Below, in pieces: positions 35,783 to 47,197 of a stretch of 64,000 nucleotides of DNA (the first letter of the stretch is position 1; each line of letters starts with the position of its first letter). The notes under the pieces are model-generated. The model had not been told where the DNA came from, made no database searches, and saw only the letters and a program-made list of their open reading frames with translations. A program made the translations under genes and the position numbers. This DNA is from Molanna angustata (Eukaryota > Arthropoda > Insecta > Trichoptera > Molannidae), in NCBI GenBank assembly GCA_963576475.1, contig OY754980.1:32959431-33023430 (forward strand), in the 5' to 3' direction.

Positions 35783-36120
35783 AAAAATAACGAGTGATAT
35801 ACGCAGATAATTACGTGAAGAAGAAAGACGCCATTTTGATGATTGCCGTGCGATTAGTGTGTCGAGCGAAACTACGCATCGAGTGATAAAAACTATTCTG
35901 AGAACAATATTGTGAATTTAAATCATAAACTGTGAACTTTTTTAAATAAAAAATAACGAGTTATATACGCAGATAAACGCGTGAAGAAGAAAGACGCCAT
36001 TTTGTGATTGCCGTGCGATTCGTGTGTTGAGAAACTACGCATCGAGTGATAAAAACTATTCCGAGAACAATATTGTGAACTTTGTGAACCTTAATTATAA
36101 ATTGTGAACATTTTTTAAAC
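35783..36120 (+). repeat. Tandemly duplicated leader of the LTR element
   Basis: Two about 165-bp copies: aataacgagtgatatacgca at about 35786 and aataacgagttatatacgca at about 35952, both continuing gaagaaagacgccatttt, gtgattgccgtgcgatt, ctacgcatcgagtgataaaa and gagaacaatattgtgaa. They differ by a few substitutions and small indels. This is the untranslated leader between primer site and gag, where packaging or translation signals usually lie. Confidence 0.9.
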
Positions 36121-36238
36121 ATTTTATATCGATTTTGACATTAATTGTGAAGTGACGTTGTAAATTTTTGAATTGTCGACTCTGCGACGGTTAGACGCGT
36201 AGTAGGTATTATACAACGAAAACGTATAACCTAACAAT

Positions 36239-39200
36239 ATGCCACCGAAGACGGATAAGGCGGATGTGGAAACGCTGAAATTCACATTCAAGGACGTTGA
36301 AGATGCCCTGACTCTATTTAGCGGCGAAGATAACTTTGGCGTCGATAAGTTTATCGAAGATTTCGAAGATGCTGCGCAAGTAGCAAATTGGAACAGCGTG
36401 GAGAAGTTCATTTACGTCAAAAAATTATTACGAGGAACGGCTCAGCTCTTCGTTAAATCAGAATCGTTTAAATCATGGAACGAGCTGAGGGACGGCCTAC
36501 AAGAAGAGTTTGGAAAAAAAATAAATTCGGCCGCCATTCATCGCCAACTAGCAACGACGAGGAAGCTACGCGATCAAAGTTGCATCCATTATTTTTACCA
36601 AATGAAAGAGATAAGCAACAGGGGAAACATAGATGATGAGTCATTAATGGAATACGTAATTGACGGCATATCTGATACGGAAATAAACAAATCTATTTTA
36701 TATGGCTTGACGAATCTAAAAGAATTTAAGCACAAACTGGAATTATATTCGAAAATATCAGAAAAGCAAAAGTCGAAAGGTGAGACCTCCAAAAATCAAC
36801 TAAAAGAAAGCTCCCCTAAAGTATCGAAAGACAGGTGCTTTAACTGCGGAGGAATTGGTCACAGGTCAGGAGAATGTAAGTTCAAAGATAAGGGAACGAG
36901 GTGTTTTAAATGTAACGACTTTGGACACATTGCGTCTAAATGTTCTAACTTAAGAGAAAATACCGCCAAGACCACACTGAAAGTAACCGTCCAAGAATCA
37001 GAATCTCCGCTCTACAAAACGGTCATGTTGGGAGGAAAATCTGCAAAAGCATTTATAGACACTGGTAGTGATTTGAATTTGATGACAATGTCGCAGTTAT
37101 TGAAGATGGACCAGGTCAACCTAATCGACGATCCCTTGGAGCTCCGAGGGATAGCAGAAAAGAAGGTCACCACAATTGGACATTTCGAGACGATGATGAA
37201 AATAGATGATTGTGAGTTCCCAACTACCTTTCATGTAGTTCACGATGCAGTGTTGCCCATGACAGTCCTCCTTGGTAGGGCTATTTTACAGAACGTTGAC
37301 ATGATGGTACGTGTTGGAGGAGTTGAAGTCACAGAGAATACTGTAGATGAACAAGTAAAGAGCTTGTACTTGATTGAAACAAAAGATAACCATGATCATG
37401 TAGATTTAGGAGATGAGATTTACAGAGAAAGAATCAACACAATGGTCTCAAACTATTCTAGCGAGTCGCCTAGAGTTAAAGAAACAAATATCAAAATGAG
37501 AATTGTCTTAGAAGATGAAACACCCATTTACCAGCCACCCCGACGTCTGTCCCCTCGAGAACTAGAAGTTGTAAATAACCAAGTAGAGGAATGGCTCAAC
37601 GATGGGATCATTCGCCCAAGTAGATCGGACTTTGCAAGTCCAGTAGTTTTGTCAAAAAAGAAAAGCGGGGAGATGCGTCTCTGTATAGATTACAGGAGAC
37701 TCAACAAGAAGACGATTAAAGAAAGATTCCCAATTCCACTTATTGATGACCAAATAGACAAACTGCGAAATGCTAAAGTTTTCTCCACTCTTGATTTGAG
37801 AAACGGATTTTTCCACGTATCAGTAGAAGACAATTCACAAAAATACACTTTTTTTATTGTGCCGAATGGACAATTTGAATTCTTAAAAACCCCCTTTGGT
37901 TTATCCAATGGACCAGGTGTTTTTCAAACTTTCATCAACGCTGTATTCAGAGATATGATGCTGAGTGGAATTGTTCTCACTTATCTAGACGACCTAATTG
38001 TACCTAGTAACGATGAAGAAGAAGGCCTACAAAGACTGGAACTAGTCCTAAATAGGATGAACGAGTATGGGTTAGTTATCAACTGGAAGAAGTGCAGGAT
38101 TCTGATGCGGTCCGTAGAGTATCTTGGACATGAGATTCGAGATAATGAAATTAGACCAAATAAGTTGAAAACTAATGCCATGACTAAGTTTCCAATACCG
38201 AAAACCTTAAAAGATGTTCAGTCTTACTTAGGGCTGACAGGATACATTCGTAAGTTTATCCATAACTATTCTAAAATAGCTAGACCACTGACGAATCTAC
38301 TGAAGAAGGAAAATGAGTTTATGTTTGGAACAGAGCAAAAGATAGCCTTTGAGACGTTGAAGAAGATATTATCAGAAGACCCTGTTTTAAAGATCTATGA
38401 TCCTCATTTACTGACGGAACTACACACTGATGCCAGCTGCGAAGGATATGGCGCAGTTTTACTTCAAAAGGATCCATACGATAACAAGATGCACCCTGTT
38501 TACTATATGAGCAAGAAAACAACAGATGCAGAAAGAAAATATTCTAGTTACGAACTGGAGGTGCTAGCAATCATAAATGCTTTAAAGAAATTCAGAGTTT
38601 ACCTATTGGGACTAAATTTCAAGATCGTGACAGACTGTAAGGCCTTCGTCCTTACCTTAAAGAAGAAGGATCTTGCACCAAGAGTCGCCAGGTGGGCACT
38701 ACTGCTTGAGGAGTACGACTATGTCGTGGAGCATCGACCAGGTGAGAGGTTACGACATGCTGATATGCTAAGCCGATACCCTGTCGATTGCTTAATTCTC
38801 GAAAATGAACTCACAGCCCGATTGAGAAGAGCCCAATCCAACGATAAATATTTAAATGCCATACGAGAGTTACTTACTCTTGGAAAGAGACACGAAGACT
38901 ATACCCTGGATGGAGGAGTTGTCTACAGAGAACAAGGGGGCTATAGACTTATAGTAGTTCCGAAAACTATGCAGACGGAAATAATAAGAATGTACCATGA
39001 TCGTGGCATAAATAAGACAAGAGAACTTCTAGAGAGAGAGTTCTGGATAAGAGATTGTCCAGCAAAAACAAAAAAATGCATCGAGAACTGTGTAGCCTGT
39101 ATACTGGTAGATCGAAAGAGAGGAAAGCGGGAAGGTTTCCTACACCCTATAGACAAAGGTGATAGTCCATTAGACACATATCACATAGACCACTTAGGAC

Positions 39201-39568
39201 CGCTGCCTTCAACCAACAAAAACTATAAATATGTTCTCACAATAGTAGATGCTTTTACTAAGTTTTTTGGGCCATACAAGGTCACCAAAGTATGTGGAAG
39301 AGACAGATATAACCTGCGAAGAATTGGTGGAACAGAAGGCGCTTGGGAGACAACAGCATCAGCAGACCTAATGAAGCCATGGAGAAGAGATAGTACAGAC
39401 GATGATGATTCATCCGAGGCGGATGACCTGCAGGATGACCGAGTTGTGGGAAATCTGGCAACACCGAGCGGAAGCGGAAGTCAGGCGCAGCTTGGCCAAG
39501 GGACGCCAGTCGAAGTGCAAGCGGCGTTGCGCGGAGACCCGGAGAAAGTTTTACAAATGATTATGTAA
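36239..39568 (+). CDS. gag-pol: Ty3/Gypsy-type Gag-Pol polyprotein, integrase core deleted
   Basis: One uninterrupted 1109-codon frame. In order: Gag capsid-like region (about 15-180); two CCHC zinc knuckles (about 200-213, CFNCGGIGHRSGEC, and 222-235, CFKCNDFGHIASKC); aspartic protease with FIDTGSD (about 272); reverse transcriptase with CIDYRRLNKKT (about 482) and the catalytic YLDD (582-585); RNase H with HTDAS (about 729), YELEVLA and TDCKAF; integrase zinc-finger region with ENCVAC (about 949). The integrase catalytic core stops after HIDHLGPLP...VDAFTKF and joins directly to FGPYKVTKV of the C-terminal domain near 39264, so the second Asp and the Glu of the DDE triad are missing. The second His of the zinc finger also seems lost (HDRGINKT). 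The last about 40 residues are encoded in the 3' LTR. The start ATG at 36239 follows the duplicated leader and precedes the Gag homology. No env-like frame. Confidence 0.95.
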   Translation: MPPKTDKADVETLKFTFKDVEDALTLFSGEDNFGVDKFIEDFEDAAQVANWNSVEKFIYVKKLLRGTAQLFVKSESFKSWNELRDGLQEEFGKKINSAAIHRQLATTRKLRDQSCIHYFYQMKEISNRGNIDDESLMEYVIDGISDTEINKSILYGLTNLKEFKHKLELYSKISEKQKSKGETSKNQLKESSPKVSKDRCFNCGGIGHRSGECKFKDKGTRCFKCNDFGHIASKCSNLRENTAKTTLKVTVQESESPLYKTVMLGGKSAKAFIDTGSDLNLMTMSQLLKMDQVNLIDDPLELRGIAEKKVTTIGHFETMMKIDDCEFPTTFHVVHDAVLPMTVLLGRAILQNVDMMVRVGGVEVTENTVDEQVKSLYLIETKDNHDHVDLGDEIYRERINTMVSNYSSESPRVKETNIKMRIVLEDETPIYQPPRRLSPRELEVVNNQVEEWLNDGIIRPSRSDFASPVVLSKKKSGEMRLCIDYRRLNKKTIKERFPIPLIDDQIDKLRNAKVFSTLDLRNGFFHVSVEDNSQKYTFFIVPNGQFEFLKTPFGLSNGPGVFQTFINAVFRDMMLSGIVLTYLDDLIVPSNDEEEGLQRLELVLNRMNEYGLVINWKKCRILMRSVEYLGHEIRDNEIRPNKLKTNAMTKFPIPKTLKDVQSYLGLTGYIRKFIHNYSKIARPLTNLLKKENEFMFGTEQKIAFETLKKILSEDPVLKIYDPHLLTELHTDASCEGYGAVLLQKDPYDNKMHPVYYMSKKTTDAERKYSSYELEVLAIINALKKFRVYLLGLNFKIVTDCKAFVLTLKKKDLAPRVARWALLLEEYDYVVEHRPGERLRHADMLSRYPVDCLILENELTARLRRAQSNDKYLNAIRELLTLGKRHEDYTLDGGVVYREQGGYRLIVVPKTMQTEIIRMYHDRGINKTRELLEREFWIRDCPAKTKKCIENCVACILVDRKRGKREGFLHPIDKGDSPLDTYHIDHLGPLPSTNKNYKYVLTIVDAFTKFFGPYKVTKVCGRDRYNLRRIGGTEGAWETTASADLMKPWRRDSTDDDDSSEADDLQDDRVVGNLATPSGSGSQAQLGQGTPVEVQAALRGDPEKVLQMIM

Positions 39569-39625
39569 ATAAAAGAAGTTGAAGAAATATTTTTGTTTTC
39601 ATATACTATTAATTCCAATCCCACA
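39445..39625 (+). repeat. 3' LTR, 181 bp
   Basis: Same length as the 5' LTR and, by eye, the same sequence throughout. The polyprotein stop lies inside it (39566-39568). No purine-rich tract of the usual kind stands directly in front of it (gcaggatgaccgagt), which is unusual; the nearest purine-rich stretch is about 60 bases upstream. Confidence 0.95.
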
Positions 39626-40580
39626 TGAATAAAAATGTAATTAGATAAATTTCTATGTATGGAAACGTGTAGTAATTTGATTTCATGATATAATGTAAAG
39701 AGCTTGAACATAGAACTGATTAGCTTTCCATAAATAACAAAAAAATTCTTCTGTCAAAATTTGAAAAATGCTCTCGCGTTCTTTAAAACAAAATTTATCT
39801 GCTTTTTTTTAAATATTTCATACAACATTAGCATTCTTCACTATACTGCATTAATAGTTTGTCTATCTTAACATAAAAATATACTATCGGAAGAAAATTT
39901 ATATTCCTGGTAGTAACATTTATTATGAATAAAAATGTAATTAGATAAATTTCTATGTATGGAAAAGTTCAGTAATTTGATTTCATGTTATAATGTAAAG
40001 AGCTTGAACATAGAACTGATTAGCTTTCCATAAATAACAAAAAATTTCTTCATATGATATCACCTGTCAAAATTTGGAAAATGCTTTCGCGTCCTTTAAA
40101 ACAAAATTTATCTGCTTTTATTAAAATATTTCATACAACATAAGCATTCTACACCATACTGCAATAATAGTTTGTCTATCTTAACATAAAAATATACTGT
40201 CGATAGAAAATTTATTTTCCTGGTTGTAAAATTTAGTATGAATAAAAATGTATATAATAAGATAAATTTCTTATGTATGGAAAAGTTCAGTAATTTGATT
40301 TCATGTTATAATGTAAAGAGCTTGAACATCGAACTGATTAGCTTTTCATAAATAACAAAAATTTCTTCATATGATATTACGTGTCAAAATTGTCAAAATG
40401 CTCTAACGTCCTTTAAAACAAAATTTATCTGCTTTTATTAAAATATTTCATACAACATTAGAATTCTTCACCATACTGCATTAATAGTTTGTCTATCTTA
40501 ACATGAAAATATACTATCGTTAGAAAATTTATATTCTTGGTAGTAAAATTTAGAATGAATAAAATATTTCATTGTCAATA
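39626..40580. repeat. Satellite array 2, right of the LTR element, diverged edge monomers
   Basis: About three monomers. The first resembles the array core; the next two carry many changes (for example atactgtcgatagaaaattt and a two-base-shifted spacing). This mirrors the diverged monomers at the left edge. Confidence 0.9.
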
Positions 40581-40675
40581 TTTGTGGTGTGGAGAGTTTA
40601 GTGTTGGCCACAACCCACTCGTTTATTAATTGATGTCGCAATTTGAGTTCTCACTAATACATTAATTCTGTTATT

Positions 40676-40865
40676 TTTATTATTGCATTTGCGCAAATAT
40701 TGGATTTTTTCCCTGTTGGAAGTCAAAGATATTTTTTATCTCATTAAAAAGGCATAATTGGTGAATGACAGGTCATAAGCCCTGTAGGTGCCTTGATTTC
40801 CCGGTTCTCCTACAGTAAATATTCCAACTTCGTCTCTATTGAGATAATTAAAAAATCTGTTAATT
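40676..40865 (+). repeat. Dispersed repeat family G, short copy
   Basis: attgcatttgcgcaaatatt, ccctgttggaagtcaaagat, then directly ggcataattggtgaatgaca and tctctattgagataattaaa. An internal deletion of about 350 bases relative to the copy at 25556-26124. It lies between the ends of two Helentron-like elements. Confidence 0.75.
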
Positions 40866-40876
40866 CTGTTGTTTTT

Positions 40877-41214
40877 ACTCCTCACTAACCCAAGGGGATA
40901 TATGATTTCGCAATTTTTAAGGCTATTTTTTATTTCAGATTATACTAGTATCATGCTGAGATTGTACTATGAAAGATTCATCACAATGTATCTGTGTGTG
41001 TGCTGCGTGTTGTGTGCTATGTATGGCGTGTTTATTTTACTTTATCGATTATAGACTAAAGTACTCATTCGATTATTTTAAAATTTTGCAAATTTATATA
41101 TCTACTACTGAATATTTTCTATACAAAATTTCAATACTTTAAAGAAAAAATTTCAATACTTTATAGAATGAATTGGTAGTGAGGAGTTTAGCGTTGGCCA
41201 CAACCCACTCGTTT
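40877..41214 (+). mobile_element. Helentron/DINE-like element, copy A, complete and short
   Basis: ACTCCTCACTA (40877-40887) and TAGTGAGGAGT (41177-41187) are exact inverses, followed by ttagcgttggccacaaccca, ctcgttttt. The core has a short TG run (about 40995-41025) where the other copies carry longer tandem tracts. It is the simplest full copy in the window and shows what belongs to the family itself. Confidence 0.8.
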
Positions 41215-43559
41215 TTTGCGTGTGATTGTGGCTTGGTGTCGGCGTCGTCGGTGCAGTATCAAGAATACCATTTTATAATTTATTAATTCGCTCCCGAGAT
41301 GGCAGACTTGCGTGCCCTGGCGCCAACAGTGTTAAAAATAAATATAGGTATTACGAAGAAGAAACGAAAAGGAAAGTGGTAGAACCACAGAAAGCGACCA
41401 TCTCTTTCTTGGCTTCCGACACAAGCCGCGCCGCGCCGTTTCACTCTTGTGGCCGAACGATCGTTTCGCCATAATCGAACGGATGACCGAATCCACATCG
41501 AACGAGTAACCATCGGTTTGGTTGGAAAATAACCATGCGGTTGGAAATTAACCATATGGTTGGGAATTCTGCAATAAGTAGGTACACGTACCCATATCTA
41601 ATATCCAAAGTATGTTCATATCGTCGCTTTTAGAACATAACCAAAAATAACCACAAACGATGAAAATATTTGATATTTGTTTATTTATTTAATTGTTTAC
41701 GGCATATATAGCCCTTTACAATCATACACACAAAGCACACATTGAAAATAAAATCACAGAAAAGAAAACAATAACAAAAAAAAAAAGGAAAAACCTATCC
41801 ATATACCTCCATAATAAAACATAATTGAACTTCTATCTTCCTTTCTTCTCTTAAAATTGTATGCATATAAATATGAAAACCAGATAATTACATTCTATTT
41901 GAGGGTATGTGATGGGCAATTATTAATATTGTGTTATTTTTATTTATTTTATATAATAATTAGCAAGTCGATTGTGCTTCCTCCACCACCACCCGTTCTG
42001 CTTATGGGGACTAATAACGGCCCCTTGCAAAACTCTGAAAGAACATATGAAGAGTCCGGAGAACTCTAAAACCTTGCAGACACTGCACTTATCTTAGCAA
42101 GTCGACTATTTGATCGAGGTCTGCCATCTTTGGAATGGATGGTCATTTATTTGTGATTTATTTTGCTTTCGAATTGTGGTGCAAACGTCACTCATCGATT
42201 AGATATCTCTAATTCAACAAATGCATACAAAATCGGAGAATATTCTCAACGGAAAACTACTGTACGTGTGTGGATAGTAGGTATTTAATTTTTGGACAGT
42301 CATAATAATTCGACTTCTGTGCGGGCGTCCTGGGTTCGATCCCCAACAGTAGAAATTTATTTAAATAAGGTAATTTCTCATGCAAATATTGCTTCTCTGG
42401 GGGTGGAAACACTGATTAGTTTATTATATAAGAAATATCAATAAATCCGCATCCCGCATTCGAAGTGTTTATTATCACTAGTTGCATGTAACACATTAGA
42501 TCAAACTGTCGATGGCGAATGTATGTAAAGTTGAAGAATACGTACCAAACTATAAACCCTTAGGTATATCCAAATTAATGAGTATTTTAAAATATTTTGT
42601 TTTCTATACAAAAAATGAAGGTATGTATGTCAAGATAGGGAGGTGAAATATGAAATATTATATATGAAATATTATATATGTGGAATATGAAAACAGCATG
42701 ATGGTATGTTTGTAAGTTTAGAGATTAAGTATCAAAAAATTGAGTCCCCGTAAATATTGTGTAGTGTATACTGTCAAACAAATTGTATGAAACGATGTCG
42801 TTATTAAATAAAAAAAATTGTATAAAAAAGTTTGAGGTGTTCATATTTTTTATAGAAAATTAAATTATCTTACTATGTTAAGAGAAATAAATTCTCTTGT
42901 ACAAATCGACAATTGGATAATTGTTTCTTAGTGATGAGTCTTAGCCAGACCATTTCGTAAGTTTTTTTTCTCTCCACTACTTAACAATGTTTTTTACTTG
43001 ATATAATTGTCAACAAAGATCAGCTGTCTTACTCTTGACGTTTAAATCCAATCCCAATTTTGAATTTTCGCTTAGAACTTACCGACCTGTCGCCTGCGTA
43101 CATTCAAATTATCCATTATTACGATTTAAACAAATCTACATACTACCGCCTTACTCCATGATAAAGGTATATTCTTAGCAAAAAATTCGAAATCAGGATC
43201 GGATTTGAACATCAAGAGTAAAGAGGGACAGGTTATGTCGAGTGTTGGCCGTTTCATTTTTATATCACTCCAGGGTTAATAGTCTCAAATAATATTCTTA
43301 TTTACTATCATACATTTGAATCCCACCTTATTAGGTCAAGGCCGTTGGATAAGTTCTGTTGGATTTTGTGTCAGTGAAGGGGTGACCCGACCTGAACTGT
43401 CATATCCCCGCCCTATTTTCTTCCAAACCCACTCTTTCTTGCCTTGTTTTTGCGACGATAGTTGACCTGACCTATATTACTTATTAGATTTCGTTAATAG
43501 CTTACTTAACGCGCAACTAGATAAGCACGACTAAAATAGTTAAGATCGGTATTAATAAA
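41215..43559. other. No gene recognised; possible SINE head at 42296-42375
   Basis: Mostly AT-rich. The stretch 41280-41480 is more GC-rich (for example cacaagccgcgccgcgccgt) but has no recognisable product. At about 42320-42350 cctgggttcgatccccaaca is B-box-like and may be the head of a degraded tRNA-derived SINE. 43330-43440 is moderately GC-rich, also unidentified. Confidence 0.3.
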
Positions 43560-43560
43560 T

Positions 43561-44028
43561 CTTACTTATAAACGTATACTAAGATATGACTTACTAGTTC
43601 ACTAAATTGTTTACGAACACCCTCATTTATTTTTTTCATATGGTCACATTGGCTTCACAGATGTCAAAAAATTGAAATTTGCATGTAATTTTTGGATAGC
43701 TGACATCGAAAAATGAAAACGAAAACCGCGTTGTGCCGTGTTGAGTCAAATTAAACACGATTGCGATGAAGAATAACTAGGAAAATCGTTATAAGTATTA
43801 AATTTTTCTGTCAATCTCAAATATGCGTCGGAACATATGTGAAAGATCCGCCATTTTGAAATATTTGTTATGACGCGTTAGTCAAGCATTAAACAACCTC
43901 TCGACCTGTCTTAACTTGTCGTATATGAAATTAAGGCGTAATAAAGATAGTCACGGTTTATAAGTAAACTTTTACGTTAATCACGCTCTATTACCAAGTA
44001 CTATAGATAGTTTACGTTTATAAGTAAG
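43561..44028. mobile_element. MITE with about 20-bp terminal inverted repeats
   Basis: CTTACTTATAAACGTATACT at the left end and its inverse (one mismatch) at 44009-44028 enclose 468 bp without coding potential. Further inverted words of the same sequence occur inside the right half (gtttataagtaaact at about 43955). Superfamily not determined; no clear target duplication. Confidence 0.65.
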
Positions 44029-44189
44029 ACGGCTAATGTATTTGGTTGAACAAGGTTGAACAAGTACCAAAACTACTTGGGGAAACTACTGATAATAAGG
44101 GTATATTTTGATTTGACACAGACTATTGGGCAAAACTAGTAGTCTTTGCAATCATATCAGCGATTATATATATGAGATTTTTGTATTTA

Positions 44190-44612
44190 TAAATTAAATA
44201 TATCGTTATCGTGTAATAGAACGATATATGATAGAATAAAAAATGAGGACATAAGGAGGGAATGCAAGATGAAGAAGAGTATTATAAATAAAAATGAAAG
44301 TGAATTCCTTGAGGTGGTTTGGACATATTGAAAGAATGAGTGATGAGCGACTGACCAAAAAAATATACATGGGTGTAAGAGATGGAGTGAATAGCAGGGG
44401 CCGCCCCAGAAAGGGATGGCATGACCATGTGAATGATAATATATTTTGAAAGAAGGAAATATAAGAAGCTTGAATAATCGACGAGCATGTATGAGACGAT
44501 GCATGGATGTAAAGGAAGCTAGGAATGTATGCAAAAATAGAGGAGTATGGCGCTCTGTTCTCTGCTTACCCCGTAAGGGATATGGCGTGATGGTATGTAT
44601 GTATGTATATAT
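44190..44612 (+). pseudogene. RTE-like LINE 3' end, family P, frameshifted
   Basis: The plus strand follows the 49097 copy: caatagaacgatatatgata-like start, tggtttggacatattgaaag, ggccgccccagaaagggatg and the tail ggcgtgatggtatgtatgta. Small indels (for example the extra bases in gataatatattttgaaagaa) break the frame. Confidence 0.8.
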
Positions 44613-44655
44613 TAAATATGTTGATATTATGGGTTCGTTTACATAGTGACTATAT

Positions 44656-45560
<905 letters not shown>

Positions 45561-45689
45561 ATATAAAAATAAACAAGATTTTCGAATAATTTGGGTCCTG
45601 CTGCACTGCTACTTCGTCAAATTTGCATTCCATTTTCAAGAAAAGACTAAAGCAGGGATATCTCCGAAAATACCTGATCCTTTTCCTTT

Positions 45690-45925
45690 TTCTTCCATCC
45701 CCTTGCTACGTAATGTTTACTTAAGAAGGAATATTTATCCTTAAACACCTGATCTCGATTTCCTCTTGTTCTTTCCCATTCCTTTTTTTGCTGTGATGTT
45801 TTTTTTGTTTTTATTGTTTATTTTGGTGTTATGAATATTTTAGTTTTTAGCATTTTTTGTTGATGTACATAATATAATTCTGTCACTGTGTATTCTGGTT
45901 AATAATATCAATAAAGTTGAATAAA
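45690..45925 (+). mobile_element. LINE 3' UTR-like repeat (family U)
   Basis: aatatttatccttaaacacc, tgatctcgatttcctcttgt, cctttttttgctgtgatg and ttgatgtacataatataatt follow the order of the copy at 62650-62910. The cttattgcc block is lost. Confidence 0.5.
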
Positions 45926-46589
45926 ATCAAAAATTAAAATCGCGATAGTTTGTTACCTCTGGATCTTCTGGTGGTTACATAACTATCAATTTATTTATAG
46001 ACTGTCCAATTTTATTAGAGCATTTGCGCTTTTACACTCCATTGAAAAACATGAGAGGTAAAGAACACCACTTTATATAATGTTACTGCTGCTCGTAGAG
46101 ACGTGGTTGATCCAACACCCTTGTACGAAAGTCCATATTATTCAATAGTTAGCCTGATGAATTTAACATCTTCTTTTGGAGCGCTGAGCAATTCAACAAA
46201 TGCATTGAGTGGTGCACTTTAACTGGCCTGTAGCTGTTTTGCGAATAAAATAAAAACAATAATATCCATTGTATAAATAAAAGATTACCCTAACTGGAAA
46301 TGTTCATCTTAAAAGACGGGTCTTGCATTGTTGGATAAATTTAAATTCACATTAATTGCTATATGATTAGCAAATGCCGTACATGTTTTTATAACGATAA
46401 ATTAGAAGCTCATTAATATTTTAGGTAGCACTTTCGAATCAATCAACGTTTCAATCATATTTAGCTTTGTAATTGTTGACGCCTCGCTGTCAGAATATAA
46501 ATAAATGATGTTTACTTTTGACAGTTAGTAATATTCACGCGCGCGGAATTTCTTTGGGCACTTTCACACAGGCCTAGCATGGGTTCTCC
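45926..46589. other. No gene seen
   Basis: AT-rich, non-coding. A few GC-richer words near 46560-46600 precede the family K fragment. Confidence 0.4.
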
Positions 46590-46915
46590 TTTAACACGGT
46601 AGATACGTCCAAGCGATGAATATTCAAGATTTGTGTCAGAGAAAAGAGCTCTCTGGGAGGCGTCTCAAGATCAGGTCGTAAGGACCACAGAGCAATGACT
46701 CCTCAAAGGAATTGGACAGAGGCGGCTTACTATAATCAATGCTTTATGTGAGTGGTCATATAATGCCGAATAGATTGCCTCAAGATGTCCGCAGTGCTCA
46801 AAGCATGAGCATTTTATCTTCAGGATTAAAACTGAAGCGCTGATATTTCGGTCTTTAGTTGTTTTGAAGAACAAATATCAGCAATTTTGAAATGATCCAG
46901 AAACAGCGCAATAAA
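46590..46915 (+). pseudogene. LINE family K 3' fragment
   Basis: DLCQRKELSGRRLKIRS, then a block with gatgtccgcagtgctcaaag matches the family K C-terminus read at 1-417 and 51635-51965. Stops and small indels show it is dead. Confidence 0.7.
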
Positions 46916-46953
46916 AAAATATATTTTATTCTCCACTATTTGAAAGGCTGACA

Positions 46954-47197
46954 TACATACCATCACGCTATGTCCCTCACGGGGTAGGCAGAGAGAACCG
47001 AACGCCACATTTTTCTATCTTGACACACATTCATCGCCTCATCAACATTCATACATCGTCTTACACACGTTCGTCTGTTGTTCACGCTTCTTACATTTCC
47101 ATCTTTCAGAATATCGTTTACATGGTCGTGCCATCCTTTATATGTATACAAAGCTGACAGGAATGGAATAAGAGGTCGGGGGCGTCCAAGAAAAGGA
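46954..47197 (-). mobile_element. RTE-like LINE family P copy with inverted 5' part
   Basis: 46954-47138 is the family P 3' end on the minus strand. 47140-47197 is the segment that should lie next to it (aggtcgggggcgtccaagaa, aaggatg) but in plus orientation. Both parts meet at the same aaggatg sequence. The whole is flanked by a 13-bp direct repeat, TGAAAGGCTGACA (46941-46953 and 47198-47210). This is the structure produced by twin priming during target-primed reverse transcription. Confidence 0.85.

Larger units (their letters stand above)
31438..40624 (+). mobile_element. Helentron/DINE-like element with satellite body, copy D2, both ends present
   Basis: The 5' end ACTCTCCACAC (31438-31448) has its exact inverse GTGTGGAGAGT at 40587-40597, followed by the family 3' tail agtgttggccacaacccact, cgttt. 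In between lie the 7-bp microsatellite (six copies), the 313-bp satellite and the inserted LTR element (35560-39625). Without that insertion the element is about 5.1 kb, much longer than its relatives at 40877-41214 (about 340 bp) and 2685-3246 (about 560 bp); the extra length is satellite. Subterminal inverted repeats, a conserved 3' tail and T-rich targets fit Helentron-associated elements. The class call is an inference because no Rep/helicase is present. Confidence 0.75.

Noticed and set aside
36124..36411. Antisense frame across the gag start
   Set aside because: Shadow of the gag-pol coding sequence.
36239..39625. Endogenous retrovirus with envelope
   Set aside because: No env-like frame lies between pol and the 3' LTR; the pol end runs directly into the LTR.
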